From Typhlomys cinereus (taxonomy: Eukaryota > Chordata > Mammalia > Rodentia > Platacanthomyidae), in the NCBI GenBank assembly GCA_023101885.1, contig JALPQD010000627.1:746092-810091 (forward strand): a DNA stretch of 64,000 bases, read 5' to 3'. Shown here piece by piece: positions 1 through 11,275 of the stretch; position 1 is the stretch's first letter; each line of letters starts with the position of its first letter. The position numbers and the translations under genes are program-made. Below the pieces are notes generated by a model. It did no database searches. It was not told the DNA's origin and worked only from the letters and a program-made list of their open reading frames with translations.

Positions 1-1126
1 TTGAATTGTTCTCCAAAATAAACCCCATTACGTTATCAAGGGGAACCAAAAGGTAAAACTGCTTTTGGAAGATCCATCTCTATATCACCCAGCATGATGA
101 AAGTTTATTTAATAATTTTATTTTTTCCCATGCAGCAGGACACTGTGTGTGTATAGTAATTATATATATTGTGCCATATGCTACAAAGAAGATCAAATTC
201 AGTAGATGTATTCCTTCCAGCTGGCCCCCCAAAAAGAAGAGGTTAAATGCATTCCTAGGTTCAAAGCACTAAGAATTAAGACAAGCTAGGAAGCAAAAGG
301 AAAAGTGAACCCCATTACTGAGATTTCTGAGGGCAAAATGTGTACACAGCAGACAGCTCCTCCCTCCCATCTTCTTGATAGTTAATCCCTGGAATATTCA
401 ACAATTCCTGCAGAAGTCTTAGGAGTCCAGGACATAAACATGCATGGGAAAACATCAGAGAGATCAGAACCAGATTCTCCTTTTACAAAAAAAGAAAAAA
501 ATCTCCCCTGTGGGTCACTAAGACATTCAAAATCACTGTCGAATTTCATTGTACAAATTCTATTCTTAAGAAAGGATTGCTTGTTTTAAAAGATTTGTTG
601 GATATCTGATTCCAACAAACTGGAAATAAATAAATTAGTCTTCTTTAAAGAGACATTTCTACTGCAAAAATATCATTGTCACACCACATACATTAGATAA
701 AACAAACTGATTGCTTCATAGAAGAACAAACATCGCTTTACTGAAACTCTCAACACTGAAGCGTTCACCGAAATTTCTTAAAGGAAAACAGGAAGTGAAG
801 CATCACCAGAATGAATTTGGAAAGGGAAACACTAGAAGCTACCACCTTCTCCAGAATCCTGGTAATAGCTGACATTTCTCCAGTCTGTAGTCTCTTTTAG
901 GAAAGGAGTTATTGAGAATAGACTATATATAGCTTATAGTACATGAGATCACCTTGGTATTTATACAGTTTAGCTTAACAGAAGTGTAGGAGAACTCAAG
1001 GAATGTATCATTTTGGCTCTCTCAAGTTTAGCATGCAAGCTCTCGCTTACACAGGTACCTACGCAAAGGAAATGTCCCCATTGCCCCAATCCTGTATTTT
1101 CACAGGGTAGCCCCACCCATTGCCAT

Positions 1127-1164
1127 AACAATAATAATAATAATAATAATAATAACAATAATAA
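1127..1164. repeat. (AAT)n microsatellite, copy A
   Basis: About a dozen AAT units with one AAC interruption. The paralogous tract in copy B (about 45751-45776) is shorter, so its length has changed since the duplication. The open frames across it (poly-Asn on +, poly-Leu on -) are repeat artefacts. Confidence 0.9.
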
Positions 1165-2299
1165 TGGCAAGAGAATTCACAGAATGTATCCCAGCAGCCC
1201 AGTCTCAACTCTATATATAATCACCCGCCTGCCTGTGAAGAACTAGTTAGGGGTCTTTATGCATACTGAGCCGAACCTAACAGATTTATTTCATTTTAAT
1301 CATCCTTGACACAAATTTGTAGTCCATTTTCTCAGGCTATTCTGAAACTTATAAACCCAGTCAGTGTCTCATCCTCTCTGGGGAGAAAAGGATCCAATGT
1401 TGGGTTTACCTCATTCTGGTTGTTTCTGAAGTTTTACTTTGGGTGCTGCTAAAGGTACTGATCAGAACTTACCTGCAGGTCCAACTCCTGATCAATCACA
1501 AATACCGAGGGAATGAATTCAAGCCAGTGTGGCTCAAAACATGGTCAATTTGTAGTACAGCAATGCCATTTGTCTCAAAGACAGGCAGGAATTGTCCCTG
1601 ATCCATCAAATTTTAAAAACAACAACAGAAATAACTGCAGCTTTTAATTGAAATCCAATTAAATTTTCTGAGTCACTTTTCTCATGCCAGTGGGTCACTT
1701 TGCACGTACCCTGAGGGTCCTACCCATCCCTTCTTCAGGCGGTGCCCAAATGAAGACCTCAGCCTCCACTGCTGTCTTCCACAGCTCACCGCGGAGCCTC
1801 GCTTTCATCCCATCCAGCCATCAACGAATGGTGGGCTTATTCACAAAGAAAAAAAAAGTTGAGGCAAGTCCGCTTTTGAGATAAAGAACCTTACCTGCAC
1901 TCACGCAACACAAGCCGAGGATGTCTCGGAAGAACCTGAAAGCTGCCAGGCTCCGTCCTGCGGCCGCGCGGGTGAGCGCTTCACACCCAAAACTCTGAGA
2001 TGCAATTTCCCAATTTCCCCTGCAGACCTGCACCCATCCCACACGAGTCCAAACGCCAGTTTGCCAGCCACTTATGTAAGCTCGCCTTGCACAATCCGAA
2101 CTACAGGCTCACACCTGCACCTGTCACGCCTCCGATAGGGATAAGCACCCACACCCAGGAGACAGAATTCACATGCGGAGTGTGGGGGAGAGAGGATGGA
2201 GGAGGGAGAGTCTGGACCCATTTCCCCCCACCGTTTTTTAATTGCCCAGTTTTTTCACAACTGCAATTACCTTAGCAAACAAAGAACTGCCTGGACTCC

Positions 2300-3230
2300 C
2301 CTTTCTGGCTGTTCAGTGGCCCCCAAAGCCAAGATTGCTCCCGGCTCTTGTAAGCAAGAGAAGGCTAGGGAAACCAGAGAGCGACCACCTCACAGAGTGG
2401 AAGGCAGGTCTGGTGCAGCTTCGCCTGGCAATCCCGGGTCTCCGTTTTTACTTGCGACTTTCCGTGGCACCGAGAGCTCTAGGACTTAGGGAGCAGAGAA
2501 CCATGCCCGGTGCCCAGGAGGAGGCACAGCGGGTCGCATGGTTCCCAGGGCAAGAGGCACTCCAGGTGTCTCCAGCGCACTCAGGGACTGCCTGGCTTTC
2601 GGCGCTCCTGGAGCGCTTGCCCCCCTCCCGCATGGGCACGTTGGGGCCGGGGGACCATAGGGAGGTCGATCCGCCCCCCATCTGTGTCTGCTGCTAGGGA
2701 ACCCCAGGGGCTCCTAGGAAGAGGTATGACCGTGGAACTGGGCTTAGCGGGCATGAAGCTACCCCAAGTCACAAAGCCCAGTCGCGGCCCTCAGCGGCCG
2801 CTGCGGCGGCGCCCCCTATCGCTAGCCGGGTGCAACTGCAGTCATGCAAGCCATTGACCTGGGCGCCCACATCTGAGCCCCCACCCGCGCCCCGAGGCCA
2901 GGGACACGCCCCCAGGGCGGGGCGCGGGCTCCTGAGCGCACCCCTAGGGCACCGCCTCCAAGGTCTCCTGGTACTGCGCCCTCTGAAGGTGCCCATTCGG
3001 ATTTGCCCAGGAATAGAAAATGGTCTACAGCTGCCGGATGCTAGAACAGCTGCGGAGACAAGGGAAGAGACCGACTCCAGCAGGGGAAGGCTCCCTGGTA
3101 CACTTCTAAGCTGGCCTGGTGCGGAAACTTCAGTGGCGTCAAAGAGATGGGCGATTCCAGGCCCTGGAGCTGTGCCCAGTAGCCTCTGCATCCATCACTG
3201 GCGTGTGCCTATCGCCCTCTAAGTTAAAAT
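2300..3230. promoter_or_regulatory. CpG-island-like GC-rich segment, copy A (decayed)
   Basis: GC-rich stretch with clustered CpG dinucleotides in otherwise AT-rich sequence, paralogous to 46900-47800. By hand count 2461-2940 holds about 34 CpGs, against about 49 in the matching part of copy B. Many CpGs of copy B read TG or CA here. A TATA-like motif present in copy B upstream (TATATAAG, near 46645) reads TATGTAAG here (near 2072). The reading frames are not conserved between the copies, so coding is unlikely. That this is a promoter or methylation-protected element is inference from composition alone. Confidence 0.5.
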
Positions 3231-3533
3231 GGGCCGCTGAGATTGTCAGAGACATTGTTTGTGTTAACCTCTTCGCTTTTATTTATTCAACATTCACACC
3301 ACAGGCTGTATTGGGAGTGTTTTGTGGATGATACTGTCTGGACACATTAGAGAACAACTTTCAGGGGGAGGTTAGGCAAACTCCCTTGAGAAAGAAGACG
3401 AGATGAGAAAGGAGAGCTAGGCCACTCACCCGTGAAAGTCCTGAAATTTCTTGTTGAAAGGTTTAGGAAACTGAAACACCAGTTTTGACAGACGGCTTGC
3501 CTGCCGTGCACATATCTTAGGGTATCTCAGCAC

Positions 3534-3690
3534 CACATGTACCTGGCATGGTGCCCCATTCCTGTAATCCCAGCACCTGGATAGAGGCAGGGGGATAAAT
3601 TCAAAGTCATCTTTCCCTCCATAATCAGTACAAGATCAGCGTGGGACTCCATTAGATCCCTGCTTCAAAAATAAAAATAATTTAGAAATT
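3534..3690 (+). repeat. B1-like (7SL-type) SINE, copy A
   Basis: Contains the 7SL/B1 signature tgtaatcccagcacctgg followed by gaggcaggggga, a degenerate right part and an A-rich tail with AAAAATAAAAAT. The paralog lies at about 48100-48245 in copy B, so it was inserted before the duplication. Confidence 0.7.
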
Positions 3691-3896
3691 ATTCCCCAAT
3701 ACATTTTATCACATATAGAAAACTTGAAATCACTTCAAATCTTCCAAGATGAATGAACTAACTGGACCTCATCCCCATGCGTCCAGAGTTTGAAATTTAA
3801 TGTTTCCTTTTCAGTATTTATAATTGTGTTCTTATGCATAAATATGTAAATCATAAAGACACATCAGACAAATGTAAATTGAGAAAATTTCTCTTT

Positions 3897-3911
3897 AAAA
3901 TGTCAAGACTA
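3897..3911. repeat. Target-site duplication of L1 no. 1 (first of three copies)
   Basis: AAAATGTCAAGACTA directly abuts the L1 5' end. The same 15-mer recurs at 10235-10249 and 10557-10571. The paralog in copy B (about 48452) shows the unoccupied site. Confidence 0.93.
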
Positions 3912-4282
3912 GCCCTTTTCACGCCACCCCGCTCCGCCAGTCGGGACGCGTGCGCTCGGTCCAGCCGGGCCTCATCCCGCGCCCTAGGACCCCAGGTCAG
4001 CCCACAGGGAACCGGCTCCTACTCCCACCATCCAGCCGGAGCCGCGGGGGCCGAGGGACGAGGAGGACCTCTCCCTGCGCCCAGGCCCCGCCCCAGCTGC
4101 CCTCCACCCCGACGCGCCCATCCTCCCTTTTCACTCCACCCCGCTCCACCAGTCCGGACCCTCGCCGCGGTCCAGCCGGGCCTCACCCCATGCCCTAGGT
4201 AAGTCCCCATTCGGGCCCCGCCCACCAGGACCCCAGGCCAAATAATTCAGTTTAGTGAAATTGAGAGATCTTAAGAGTTAAA
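3912..4282 (+). promoter_or_regulatory. L1 no. 1 5'UTR: two tandem GC-rich promoter monomers
   Basis: Two units begin with nearly the same motif (ttttcacgccaccccgctcc and ttttcactccaccccgctcc), about 211 bp apart (3917 and 4128 or so). Each contains gtccagccgggcctca and gccctagg. Tandem 5' monomers are the usual promoter architecture of rodent L1s. The first unit appears incomplete, as is common at L1 5' ends. Confidence 0.8.
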
Positions 4283-5353
4283 ATGACAATGCCAAAGTCA
4301 AAGTGCAAATCCACGAGAAGCAACACTCAAGTAAACAAATTTCCCACTGAAGAAATTAATCCCATAATGTTAGATTCCAACAAGAACAAACCCACGGAAA
4401 AAGGCCAAGAAAGCCTCACCCAGGATAAGGTCTTTCAAAATATGATCATTACCATGTTCAATAATATGAAAGAGGAAATCCGGGAGGAATTACATAATCG
4501 AATCAATCGCTTTGAAGAGGAACACAACAGACATCTGGAGGAGTTGAGAAAAACAGTGCAAGAAACAAAAACTGGCATAGAGCAGTTAAAACAGACTCAA
4601 GCAGAGTTTAAAACTGAGCTAAAAGACAAGTTATCTTCAACCCAGAACGCCATAGAGAGTCTTATCAACAGAACTAATGAAGCAGAAAACAGAATTTCAG
4701 ACCTTGAAGATAAAGTGGGAGTACTAACCAGCTCAATGGAAGAGGTTGTTAAAGCCAAAAAGATGCTTGAGAGAAATATCCAAGAGATATTGGACACCCT
4801 GAAGAAGCCTAACATGAGTATTCATGGAATACCAGAGCAAGAATCTCAAAATACCACCCCTGAGGAAATTTTTCAAACGATCATCAAGGAAAACTTTCCT
4901 CATCTAAAAAAAGAGAGGCCCATTCATATACAAGAGGCATTCCGCACCCCAAACAGATACGACCAAAATAGAAGCACGCCGCGGCAAATAATAGTTAAAA
5001 CACTCCACATTCAAGTTAAAGAACTGGTGCTGAGAGCTTCAAGGAAGAAAAAACAAGTCGCTTTTAAAGGTAAACCTATTAAAATAACAAATGACTTCTC
5101 AGTCGAAACAGTAAAAGCAAGAAGAGCTTGGAGACACATACTTCAAGTATTGAATGAGCAAAAATGTCAACACAGGCTGATTTACCCTGCAAAACTATCA
5201 GTCATGATCGAGGGAGAAAGAAAAATTTTCCAGCACAAAGACAACTGTAAGGGATACATGTCCATCAAACCAGGCCTTCAAAAAATGCTAGAAATGATAC
5301 TCAAGCGTGAAGAAAAAAACAGGCATATCCAGGAGAACAGAAGACAAATATAA
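4283..5353 (+). CDS. L1 ORF1 protein (ORF1p), intact frame
   Basis: A 356-residue open frame with the usual L1 ORF1p layout. It has a basic, low-complexity N-terminus, then a long Glu/Lys-rich coiled coil (about residues 50-155), an RRM-like domain with the conserved run NMSIHGIPE and a downstream C-terminal RNA-binding domain (about 240-345). ORF1p is a trimeric RNA-binding chaperone that coats L1 RNA in cytoplasmic particles. The start at 4283 gives MTMPKSK; the second ATG at 4289 aligns with the start of the other ORF1 in this window (22176-23228, 350 aa), so 4289 may be the real start. No internal stop or frameshift is visible. Confidence 0.9.
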   Translation: MTMPKSKCKSTRSNTQVNKFPTEEINPIMLDSNKNKPTEKGQESLTQDKVFQNMIITMFNNMKEEIREELHNRINRFEEEHNRHLEELRKTVQETKTGIEQLKQTQAEFKTELKDKLSSTQNAIESLINRTNEAENRISDLEDKVGVLTSSMEEVVKAKKMLERNIQEILDTLKKPNMSIHGIPEQESQNTTPEEIFQTIIKENFPHLKKERPIHIQEAFRTPNRYDQNRSTPRQIIVKTLHIQVKELVLRASRKKKQVAFKGKPIKITNDFSVETVKARRAWRHILQVLNEQKCQHRLIYPAKLSVMIEGERKIFQHKDNCKGYMSIKPGLQKMLEMILKREEKNRHIQENRRQI

Positions 5354-5404
5354 CACCATTAAAAGTGAAGCAATATACTTATAAAAGTTACTAAACATAA
5401 TAAA

Positions 5405-8400
5405 TGTCTGGAATTAACAATAGTTTCTCCATTATAACACTAAATGTTAATGGACTTAATTCACCGATCAAGAGACACAGATTACAAACTTGGATAAAAA
5501 AAATCACAATCCATCAATCTGCTGCCTGCAGGAAACCCATCTCAACACAAAAGATAGGCACGCTCTAAAAATAAAAGGCTGGTCAACAATTCTACAAGCT
5601 AATGGAAGCAGAAAACAGGCAGGGGTAGCCATTATGCTATCAGACAAAGTGGATTTCAAACCAAAGAAAATTATAAGAGACACGGATGGATACTACATTT
5701 TAGTCACAGGTACAATTCACCAGGAAGACTTCACAATACTGAACATATATGCACCCAATACGGGCACCTCCACATTCATTAAGAAAACCTTACAGAGTCT
5801 AAAGCAAGAAATCAACCCCCAAACGATAATTCTTGGGGACTTCAACACCGCCCTCTCAACATGGGATAGATCAACAGGTCAAAATCTTAACCGAGACACT
5901 TTGGAACTTAATCAAACCCTGAAAGAAATGGACCTAACAGATCTCTATCGAACTTTTCACCCACGCACCAAAGAATACACATTTTTCTCAGCAGCACACG
6001 GAACTTTCTCCAAAATAGATCACATATTGGGCCACAAAATGAATCTACACATATACAAGAAAGTTGAAATTCTAACCTGTGCCCTATCAGACCACCACGG
6101 CCTAAATCTGGACATCCACAACACATCAAACAAGAGAAAATACACTAACTCCTGGAAACTTAACAATATGATGCTGAATAAGAACTGGATTCAGGAAGAA
6201 ATTAAAAAGGAAATTCAAGATTTCCTGAAAGTGAATGATAACGAAAATACAACCTACCAAAATCTCTGGGACACAATGAAAGCTGTTTTAAGAGGTAAGT
6301 TCATAGCTCTTAATGCCTACGTCAAAAAAATGGAAACATCAGAAATAAACAACTTAACAATGCAGCTTAAAGCTTTAGAGAAACTAAAGCAATCTGATTC
6401 CAAAAGCAGTAGAAGAGAAGAGATTAGCAAAACAAGGGGAGAAATATCTGAAATCGAGATTAAGAAAACGATAGAAAAAATCAACCAGTCAAAAAGCTGG
6501 TTCTTTGAAAAAATCAACAAGATTGATACACCCCTAGCGAAACTAACCAAAAGCAAGAGAGAGAAAACCCAAATTAACAAAATTAGAAATGAACATGGAG
6601 TTATCACTACTGATACCCAAGAAATCCAGAGAATTATAACATCATATTTCAAAAACTTATACTCTGTGAAGTTTGACAACACAAAAGAGATGGATGAATT
6701 TCTAAGTAAACACAACTTACCTAAATTGAATCAGGAAGTTGTGAATTATTTAAATAGTCCTATAACATATAAGGAAATTGAGGAAGTAATCTCGAATCTT
6801 CCCACCAAAAAATGTCCTGGACCAGATGGATTCAGCACAGAGTTCTACCAGACATTTAAGGAGTTAATAACACCAATACTCCTTAAACTGTTCCATCAAA
6901 TAGCAAAGGAAGGAACACTACCAAATTCCTTCTATGAAGCTAATATCGTTTTAATCCCAAAACCTAATAAAGATTCACTTAAAAAAGAAAACTATAGGCC
7001 GAACTCTCTGATGAACACAGTCGCAAAGATTCTCAACAAAGTCTTAGCAAATCGGATTCAAAAACATATTAAAAATATCATTCACGGGGACCAAATAGGC
7101 TTCATACCCGGCACACAAGGTTGGTTCAACATATGCAAATCAATAAATGTAATTCATCATGTAAACCAGTCCAAAGTCCAAGACCACATGATACTCTCGA
7201 TATATGCAGATAAAGCCTTTGACAAAATCCAACAGCCTTTCATGATCAAAACGCTAGAGACTGTAGGAATGAAAGGAACCTTTATCAATATAATAAAAGC
7301 TGTATACAACAAGCCCACAGCAAGGATTATGCTCAATGGGGAACAATTGGAATCATTCCCACTTCGATCAGGAAGGCTGTCCACTCTCACCACTTATATT
7401 CAATATTGTACTTGAAGTCTTAGCTGAAGCCATAAGACAAGAAAGGGACATAAGAGGGATTCAAATCGGGAAGGAAGAAGTCAAGCTATCCTTATTTGCA
7501 GATGACATGATCTTATACCTGAGTGATCCCAAAAACTCCACCAGGAAGCTCCTGGAACTAATTGAGAAGTTCAGCAGGGTGGCAGGATACAAAATAAATG
7601 TGCAAAAATCAGAGGCCTTCCTATATGCCCAGAATGAAAGAAGTGAAAAAGCCTTGAGAGAAACCATACCATTTACTATAACCCCTAAAAAAATGAAATA
7701 CCTTGGTATAAACCTAACAAAGAAGGTAAAAGACCTTTACAATGAAAACTTTAAAACCCTAAAGAAAGAAATTGCAGAAGACACCAGAAGGTGGAAAGAC
7801 CTCCCTTGTTCCTGGATTGGCAGAATCAACATCGTAAAAATGACCATCCTACCAAAGGCAATATACACATTCAATGCTATACCAATCAAAATCCCAAAGC
7901 AATTCTTCAAAGAAGTTGACCAAACAATCTCAAAGTTCATATGGAGGCACAAAAGACCCAGGATAGCAAAAACAATCCTGGGTAACAAAAATACAGCTGG
8001 AAGAATTACCATATCAAACCTAAGTCTATACTACAAATCCATAGTTATAAAGACAGCCTGGTACTGGCTCCAAAATAGACACACAGATCAATGGATAAGG
8101 ATTGAAGACCCAGATATAAGCCCACAAAGTTACAGCCATTTGGTCTTTGACAAAGGGGCCCAAAGAATCCAATGGAAAAAGAACAGCATCTTCAACAAAT
8201 GGTGCTGGCAAAACTGGATCTCCACATGCAGAAGATTAAAGCTGGACCCGTACTTGTCACCATGTACAAGACTTAATTCCAAATGGATCAAGGACCTTGA
8301 TATCAGGCCAGAGACTTTAAAAACCATAGTTGAAAGGATAGGGAACTCCCTCGAGCTGATTGGGCTAGGCCAACACTTCCTAAACAGACATCCAATGGCA

Positions 8401-9189
8401 CAGTCACTGCTACCAACTCTCAACAGTTGGGATCTTGTGAAATTAAAGAGCTTCTGTTCAGATAAAGAGATTGTCACACGAGCTCAAAGGCAACACACAG
8501 AATGGGAGAAAATCTTCACTAACCATATATCTGACAGAGCTCTACTGTCCAGAGTGCACAAAGAACTTAGAAAACTAAACTCCAAGGAAAACACAGGCCC
8601 AATTAAAAAATGGGCCCTGGAACTTCAAAGAAACTTTACCAGGGATGAAATTAAAATGTCTAGCAAATATCTTAAAAAATGCTCCACTTCCTTCGCCATC
8701 AGGGAAATGCAAATCAAAACTTCCCTGAGATATCATCTTACCCCGGTCAGGATGGCAAAAATCCACAATACAAACAACGACAAATGCTGGAGAGGATGTG
8801 GAGAGAGGGGAACTCTCCTACATTGTTGGTGGGAATGCAGGCTCATACAGCCACTCTGGCGAGCCGTCTGGAGATTCTTAAAGAAATTAAAGATTGAAAT
8901 GCCATATGACCCTGCTATCCCACTTTTAGGAATAACCCCCCATGCAGCAGAGGTTCGCCTCGATAGCACAAGCTCGACCATGTTAATAGCAGCACTGTTT
9001 ACAATAGCAAAGTCATGGAATCAACCTAAATGTCCAACAGTTGACGAGTGGATAAGGAAACTGTGGTACATCTATACAATGGAGTACTACTCAGCCATCA
9101 AAAATGATGAAGTACTGGAATTTGCTGCGAAATGGATGTCATTAGAAACAATTATATTAAGTGAAGTATCCCAAACCCAGGAAAATTAA
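5405..9189 (+). pseudogene. L1 ORF2 (endonuclease-reverse transcriptase), two frame breaks
   Basis: ORF2 opens at about 5405 (MSGINNS), then loses frame in an eight-A run near 5496. The main frame resumes at about 5490 and runs to about 7370. Here 8 bp present in the paralogous L1 (minus strand, around 20150) are missing, which deletes part of the conserved GTRQGCP box and shifts the frame; the rest runs to 9189. Visible domains are an APE-type endonuclease ([29 protein letters not shown]), a reverse transcriptase (PGPDGFS; catalytic FADDMILYL near 7495-7520) and a C-terminal Cys/His cluster ([18 protein letters not shown] near 8784-8838). Residue differences such as YADKAFD, where the other L1 has DAEKAFD, also suggest decay. 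ORF2p would nick DNA and copy L1 RNA; this copy should not make the full protein. Confidence 0.92.
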
Positions 9190-10234
9190 GCGCCGTATGT
9201 ACTCCCTAATAGGTGGCTCCTAGTACCAAACTCACCCAGCCCACATTGAGACACTCAAAAGTAAACCTATGTAACACAGTAATTGCAAGGATTATGAACA
9301 AGAGAGATGGGGTAGGAGGGCCACTCCAGAAACAAGGAGAGAGGGGACCATGTTACAGCAGAGAAAATAGGCCTTCATCAAGGTCTGCAAGTAAGTAATG
9401 AGAAACCTGGTTAAGTTCACAGACGTTCTTTCCTGATCTCACCAGAAGGGGAGGGCATATAGTCTAGCAGATAAAAAGTAATCATTTTGCAAATGGGTGA
9501 TGGACCCCTCCCTCACTTAGGTTTCCTACTCTTATTACATCTACCCTTGAATGTGCTATTATAACAAGACTCCAGTTTAACAGCTTTTTGTCTCTGGCTA
9601 GGGGGTGACATACAGTGCCCAGCAGAATGGAGTGAAGGGCATTGCAGGAGCACCAAAACTGCAAAAGAAAATCAATAAACCACAATCCAGAACTTCAGAG
9701 ACTATATCAATCACATAGAACCAGGCCAGCCTAATCTCTCCCCATCCTGGAGCTCAGGGACATTTGCGGAAGAGGGGGCGGTAAGATTGTAAGAGCAAAA
9801 GGATGGGAGGAGCAACGATTTCCAAGATTCTCAACAATAGTTGGGGCCAAAGCAATCATAATGGGACTTTGCATGCCCTGCGCAATGTCCAGCGCACTGT
9901 TGCCCTCATAAAGTCTAGCATCTGTTAAGGGCACCGAGACCCCTGGAGGCAAGGGATTGACAGCCATAGTAGTGATCTTATACTTAAGGGGAACAAGAGA
10001 AAGGGCTTATGGAAATGCCACTGGGTCCTTATATGTCATCGGAGAGGAGGACCCAGTGGAGAGTTAGGCGTACACAATAAAGGACTCTCTGGGAATTGGG
10101 GGGGAGGCACTGAGGGATGGGGAGGGGGAGAAGGAGGTTCGGGGGGAGGAGAGGTGAGGGAGGGAACTGGTAAAAAATTTTTAAAATGTATAATTAAATT
10201 TTTAATAAAAAAAAACAAAACAAAAAAAATAAAT
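9190..10234 (+). other. L1 no. 1 3'UTR with G-rich tract and poly(A) tail
   Basis: Non-coding tail of the L1. A strongly G-rich purine tract lies at about 10093-10165, a known feature of mammalian L1 3'UTRs with G-quadruplex potential. An A-rich tail with interspersed C and T follows (10200-10234). The reverse complement of the same tract occurs near 17360-17440 and 34385-34470 in the other two L1s. Confidence 0.85.
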
Positions 10235-10249
10235 AAAATGTCAAGACTA

Positions 10250-10556
10250 GGGCTGAAGAGGTGGCTCTGGGGTTAAGTCTCAGCCTTGCAGGCAGAAGGT
10301 CCTGAGTTCGGATCCTAGACCCCACCTATAGATGACAGGCAGAAGCGGGGTGGCCTGCATTTCTTTTACTGGTCGGGCGGAGCCTGTGAATCCCAGGGCA
10401 GAGTAAACAAGGTGGAGGTGGAGACATCCATGGTGGTTCCCGAATTCATCCGTGGTTCTACACACAGTCACATACACACACATACATACACACACACATA
10501 CATACACATGCGCACAGCCTCATACATGCACAACTAAATAAATAATAAAAATATTT
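10250..10556 (+). mobile_element. tRNA-headed SINE, copy 1 (inserted in the L1 target repeat)
   Basis: A tRNA-derived head (ggctgaagaggtggctctgg, B-box-like gagttcggatcc) is followed by a GC-rich body, a CA-rich stretch and the tail AAATAAATAATAAAA. It sits between the second and third copies of the 15-bp repeat AAAATGTCAAGACTA, so it used the same nick site as the L1 just upstream. The family shares the B2-type layout but I cannot name it. Four further members lie at 24843, 28274, 58177 and 60904. Confidence 0.88.
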
Positions 10557-11275
10557 AAAATGTCAAGACTATTAAAGATCTCTCTAGACTAAAAAGAGAC
10601 TAGAGGAAAAGACAAAGAGGTACAGACAGCTAGATGCAGCAAGTAATTTTGGATGAGATCTAAGACCAGGAAGTGACACCAATGGTTTAATTAGAGTGAT
10701 CTCAATAGTAGAGGGATTAAGTCAGGTCTGTGGCATTTTCCTGATGTAAAAGCTATGCTCTCCCCATATTGTAGAGTGCTGCTTTTAGTACATCCTGAAG
10801 TATGAAGAGGTGAGTGGAAGGGAGTGGACCTATAGTCTGGTTGTGGAATGTGCCTCCCCAAATACCCATGTGCGCACCATTTTGAAACCGCGGTAACACG
10901 GGGAGATTGTGGAGCCTATAAGGGTGGAGCCTAACAGAAAGAAATTGAGTCCAGTTCAATCTTTGCCACCCAGTTCCCTAAGGAACAGTAGTTCTCCCAG
11001 CTTCTGTTATGATGTCATATGTCTCACAGGTTCAAAGCATGGGGCCACATGATTAAATTCTCTGAAACTATGAGCCCAAATACACCTTTTCTCCTAGTAT
11101 GTCCTGGGAATTTTAATCCTTTTAAAGGAAAAGGGACCAACCAACACGGGGGCATCTGCAACTTGTTTTCACATGATTCAGAAATGTTAACACTTCAGAG
11201 AGGGTACAAGGGAGCACTTTGAACTATGCATGTATGGGTTTTTTTTGTCGTTTAAAAATGAGTTCAAAATAGCCT
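10557..11275 (+). repeat. Segmental duplication, copy A block 2
   Basis: Continues the alignment to copy B 48452-49165 after the L1 and SINE. It is AT-rich and non-coding, with no gene visible. The match ends in a T-rich run at about 11235-11275, where copy B passes into a MaLR LTR fragment and copy A into a 16-kb unmatched block. Confidence 0.88.

Larger units (their letters stand above)
1..3896 (+). repeat. Segmental duplication, copy A block 1
   Basis: This stretch aligns in the same orientation and order with 36926-37751 plus 45456-48450. The two paralogs share unique-looking sequence, an AAT microsatellite, a GC-rich CpG-rich segment and a B1-like SINE. The junction at about 836/837 is continuous here, whereas copy B is interrupted there by a 7.7-kb retrovirus. 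The block ends at the 15-bp target site of an L1. The left edge of the duplication lies outside the window, since the match is already present at base 1. Seen directly by comparing the two stretches by eye. Confidence 0.9.
3912..10234 (+). mobile_element. Full-length L1 LINE no. 1, with monomeric 5'UTR
   Basis: A 6.3-kb L1 in order: GC-rich 5'UTR (3912-4282), ORF1 (4283-5353), short spacer, ORF2 (from about 5405 to 9189, two breaks), 3'UTR (9190-10165) with a G-rich polypurine tract, and a poly(A)-rich tail. It is flanked by a perfect 15-bp direct repeat, the hallmark of target-primed reverse transcription; the target upstream fits the TTTT/AA endonuclease preference. The matching place in copy B is an empty site, so the insertion is younger than the duplication. 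ORF1 is open, but ORF2 is frameshifted, so this copy is unlikely to be autonomously active. Confidence 0.95.

Noticed and set aside
970..1246. Poly-Leu (-) and poly-Asn (+) frames
   Set aside because: Products of the AAT microsatellite.
1921..1976. Possible exon: ATG at 1921 (MSRKNLKAARL) followed by a GTGAGC donor-like site
   Set aside because: In copy B the donor is deleted and no acceptor or downstream exon is recognisable; too little to support a gene.
6317..6715. Antisense frame of 132 codons in L1 ORF2, and similar shadows at 8130-8477 and 19048-19395
   Set aside because: Opposite-strand shadows of ORF2 coding sequence, with matching shadows in each L1.
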